NCBI RefSeq assembly: GCF_000688455.1 | Contig: NZ_JIAL01000001.1 | Location: 1,829,001-1,893,000, forward strand | From: Pseudacidobacterium ailaaui | GTDB taxonomy: Bacteria > Acidobacteriota > Terriglobia > Terriglobales > Acidobacteriaceae | Length of the DNA: 64,000 nt | Reading direction: 5' to 3' | Shown here: piece after piece, positions 61,722-64,000 of the stretch | Layout of the letters: every line of letters begins with the position of its first letter | Position numbering within the stretch: position 1 is the stretch's first letter | The notes under the pieces: generated by a model | Databases searched by the model: none | Seen by the model: only the letters and a program-made list of their open reading frames with translations | Told to the model about the DNA's origin: nothing | Program-made: the position numbers and the translations under genes

Positions 61722-64000
61722 ATGGAACAGCAGGTAGTATGCTCTGCTGTGCGCAGGGAGTGTTCTCTGCGCCCAGCTCCATTGTCCTATCTCATTGTCC
61801 TTGTTGGATTAATTCTTTTCTTCTTCCCTCTCCGTCAGACGCAGGCACAGGCCGTCTATGGTTCCGTTTTTGGAACCGTGACGGACAGCACCGGGGCCGT
61901 TGTCCCGAATGCAACTGTGACGGTGACAGATGTTAGCAAAGGCACCTCCCAGCAGGTGCAAACCAATGCAAGTGGTAACTATACAGTAACCCATCTGATT
62001 CCTGATACCTATAAGATCACAGTGGCCGCATCCGGTTTTGCGCAGGCTGAAGCTGACGGGATTGCAGTCGCTGCGGACACCTCACCGCAGGTCAATCTGA
62101 CGCTCCAGCCAGCCGGGGCCGCGCAGACGGTCACGGTCACGACCGAGGCGCCGCCGCTCAAGACCGACCGCGCCGATGTGGCCCAGGTGCTGGACAGCCG
62201 CCAGATCCAGGACCTTCCAAATCTGGACCGCAACTTCAGCCAGTTCACCCTTTTGACCCCCGGTGTACAGAGGGCCAGCTTCAATATTGCTCCCACTGAA
62301 AACCCGCAGGGAACCGTGGCCACTGAGAGCAATGGCAGCAACTATGGTACTGTGGGCTGGCTGCTGGATGGCACAGACAATCGCGAGCCGGTGTTGGGAC
62401 TGATTGTGATTAATCCCACGCTGGACTCGATCAGCGAGATGAAGGTCACCTCACAGGACTATCCGGCAGAATTTGGCGGGGCTGTCGGTGGTATCGTAAC
62501 GGCGCAGACGCGCTCCGGCAGCAACACGTTGCATGGCGATGTCTTCGAGTTCCGCCGCAGCGATGCGCAGGAGGCCCGAGACCCCTTTACACAGTACCAG
62601 CGTGATCCGGTAACGGGGCGCTTCATTCCAAGCTCGCTGTATAACCAGTTTGGCGGCTCGCTGGGCGGTCCTGTCCTCAAGGACAAGGCCTTTTTCTTCC
62701 TGGACTATCAGGGCGTGCGGCAGCGCGTAGGAACTTCGGTTCAGCAGAACGTGCCCAGCATGACGGTGCGCAATACCTGCCTGACCGGCACGGGGACCTG
62801 CGACCTGAGCGAGTACGCGAGACAGATCTATGACCCGAACACCGGGCAGACCTATGCTGCCAATGCAGTCCCCGCCTCGGCCATTTCTCCGCAGGCCATC
62901 AACCTGCTCAAGCAGCTGCCTGCTCCGCAGAGCTCGGGCATTGTGAATAACTATGTGGCTTCAGGGAACGGCAGCAACAATGGCGACCAGGCGGACCTCC
63001 GGCTGGACCATCAGGTGACCGCCAATCTGCACGCCTTTGGACGCTATGATTATGCCAACTACCGACTCTTTGGTGCGCCCGTCTTTGGTTTGGCTGGCGG
63101 CACGGGATTCGGAATTGGAAATACTACCGGCAATGACCAGGTGCAGAACCAGAGCGTGGCCGCAGGCTTTGACTGGGCCATTCACCCCAACTTGCTGACC
63201 GACTTCCGCTTCGGTTTTCTTGACTACCATGTCTCCCAGAACAAGTACGACGTGGGGACGACTCCGGCCACAGCGGCCGGCATTCCGAATCTGAACACCG
63301 GCGCGGCGGACACCTCCGGCTCACCCTCCTATGACTTTCTGGACGGCACCCTTTCCAACTTTGGTACGCAGGGCTGCAATTGCCCGCTGCTGGAAAGCGA
63401 GCAGGTCTTCCAGTTGGTCAATAACTGGACAAAGATTGTAGGCAACCACTCCTTCCGTTTCGGTGGGGACATCCGTTACGCCTTCAACCTGCGTAACGCC
63501 AGCGACTACAACCGATCCGGACAACTGACCTTCAGCCAGCAGTCTACGGTGGTGACGGACGCCTCAGGAAATGTCGTGCCGGGTTCAGGCTCTGACCTGG
63601 CCTCGCTGCTATTGGGGGACGTAGGTCAGTTCCAGCGATTTGACGTCTACAGCAACACAGCAGCCAACCGGCAGAAGCGTGGCGCTTTTTATGCGCAGGA
63701 TGACTGGCGTATCCGGCCCAACTTTACGCTGAATTATGGCGTCCGCTGGGACATTGTCTTTCCGGAGACCGTCAATCGCCCGGGCATGGGCGGATTCACG
63801 GACATGAGCACCGGCAATATCCGCGTGGCCGGATTCGGCCCCTATGGCACCAACGCCAACGAGAATGTAGACCTCACCAACCTGGGCGGCCATCTGGGTT
63901 TCGCCTGGCAGGCCAAGCCGGGGACCGTCTTCCGCGGTGCTGTAGCGCAGGTCTATGACGATGTTGGCTTCTTCGGCACCATCTTCGGCAGCGTGCTCAC
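61722..64000 (+). CDS. TonB-dependent receptor, Oar-like, with carboxypeptidase-regulatory-like domain (partial)
   Basis: An outer-membrane receptor that runs off the right edge; about 759 codons are present. It opens with a short tail and a hydrophobic signal segment (YLIVLVGLILFFFPLR, then QTQAQAVYG). The carboxypeptidase-regulatory-like domain follows (FGTVTDSTGAVVPNATVTVT, SGNYTVTHLIPDTYKITVAA). Next comes the plug domain (RQIQDLPNLDRNFSQFTLLT, YGTVGWLLDGTDNREPVLG, EFGGAVGGIVTAQTRSGSNT) and the start of the barrel (SLYNQFGGSLGGPVLKDKAF). This architecture is the expanded acidobacterial family, thought to take up plant or microbial polysaccharide fragments. A terminator-like hairpin precedes the ATG. 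Confidence 0.9.
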   Translation, partial: MEQQVVCSAVRRECSLRPAPLSYLIVLVGLILFFFPLRQTQAQAVYGSVFGTVTDSTGAVVPNATVTVTDVSKGTSQQVQTNASGNYTVTHLIPDTYKITVAASGFAQAEADGIAVAADTSPQVNLTLQPAGAAQTVTVTTEAPPLKTDRADVAQVLDSRQIQDLPNLDRNFSQFTLLTPGVQRASFNIAPTENPQGTVATESNGSNYGTVGWLLDGTDNREPVLGLIVINPTLDSISEMKVTSQDYPAEFGGAVGGIVTAQTRSGSNTLHGDVFEFRRSDAQEARDPFTQYQRDPVTGRFIPSSLYNQFGGSLGGPVLKDKAFFFLDYQGVRQRVGTSVQQNVPSMTVRNTCLTGTGTCDLSEYARQIYDPNTGQTYAANAVPASAISPQAINLLKQLPAPQSSGIVNNYVASGNGSNNGDQADLRLDHQVTANLHAFGRYDYANYRLFGAPVFGLAGGTGFGIGNTTGNDQVQNQSVAAGFDWAIHPNLLTDFRFGFLDYHVSQNKYDVGTTPATAAGIPNLNTGAADTSGSPSYDFLDGTLSNFGTQGCNCPLLESEQVFQLVNNWTKIVGNHSFRFGGDIRYAFNLRNASDYNRSGQLTFSQQSTVVTDASGNVVPGSGSDLASLLLGDVGQFQRFDVYSNTAANRQKRGAFYAQDDWRIRPNFTLNYGVRWDIVFPETVNRPGMGGFTDMSTGNIRVAGFGPYGTNANENVDLTNLGGHLGFAWQAKPGTVFRGAVAQVYDDVGFFGTIFGSVL

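Overview
The window looks like a chromosomal segment from an Acidobacteriota bacterium (class Terriglobia, family Acidobacteriaceae or a close relative). The grounds are family content rather than a marker gene: an Oar-type TonB-dependent receptor with an N-terminal carboxypeptidase-regulatory-like domain running off the right end, a long duplicated MacB/FtsX-type permease of the acidobacterial ADOP kind, a DUF5715 protein, a CADD-like PqqC/TenA protein, and several large secreted glycoside hydrolases. No rRNA, tRNA, CRISPR array, insertion sequence or phage gene was found.

Positions 26 to about 19,290 hold a polysaccharide (capsule/EPS or O-antigen) gene cluster. Apart from one opposite-strand gene remnant, everything reads on the minus strand, so transcription runs from 19,290 towards 1 and probably beyond the left edge. 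In transcription order it holds: a bi-domain alcohol-dehydrogenase/Gfo-Idh oxidoreductase; a heparinase II/III-like protein; a GT4-type glycosyltransferase; the GDP-D-glycero-D-manno-heptose set (HddA kinase, GmhA isomerase, and a fused HddC nucleotidyltransferase-GmhB phosphatase); the CDP-6-deoxyhexose set (RfbF, RfbG, a 3,5-epimerase and an NAD-dependent epimerase/reductase); a GT2 glycosyltransferase; a left-handed beta-helix acyltransferase; a Wzx-type flippase; a Wzy-type polymerase; an acyltransferase-3 gene broken by a frameshift; and a secreted clan-A glycoside hydrolase. Together these would make two activated sugars, assemble and acylate a repeat unit, flip and polymerise it, and trim it. 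By eye, base composition is patchy and often more AT-rich than the rest of the window, as expected of an exchangeable surface-polysaccharide locus.

From 19,794 onward the window is mostly housekeeping and short transcription units in both orientations: Mn-type superoxide dismutase, rplS, trmD, a MerR regulator, a CADD-like putative p-aminobenzoate synthase directly downstream of tyrS, a GH38 alpha-mannosidase, a Yip1-like protein, a DUF5715 peptidase-like protein, the ADOP permease, jag-mnmE, a cytochrome c, a methyltransferase, PEP carboxylase, a sodium/solute symporter, a TM2 protein and glmS. These are followed by a GH35-like enzyme, an AI-2E-family permease with an unusual cytoplasmic C-terminal domain, alr, an alpha/beta hydrolase, glyA, a Tat-exported 6-phosphogluconolactonase-like propeller, a DUF4239-like protein, a ribbon-helix-helix protein, ahcY, ada, metK, thiL and the TonB-dependent receptor. 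ahcY, metK and glyA place methyl-cycle and one-carbon genes within about 8 kb of each other.

The most interesting points are: the CADD-like protein, which keeps the whole metal-ligand set and the Tyr/Lys residues linked to self-sacrificing p-aminobenzoate synthesis; the pairing of GDP-heptose and CDP-deoxyhexose pathways, with a fused HddC-GmhB enzyme that lacks one usual zinc cysteine; the AI-2E permease fused to a degenerate cobalamin-binding-like domain; three opposite-strand gene remnants (acyltransferase tail, amidohydrolase tail, ArsR head) wedged between intact genes; and a terminator-like hairpin directly before the receptor start codon. Start sites were adjusted where Shine-Dalgarno sequences, ATGA overlaps or family alignments from memory favoured a different codon. 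All family assignments rest on reading motifs, without database searches.
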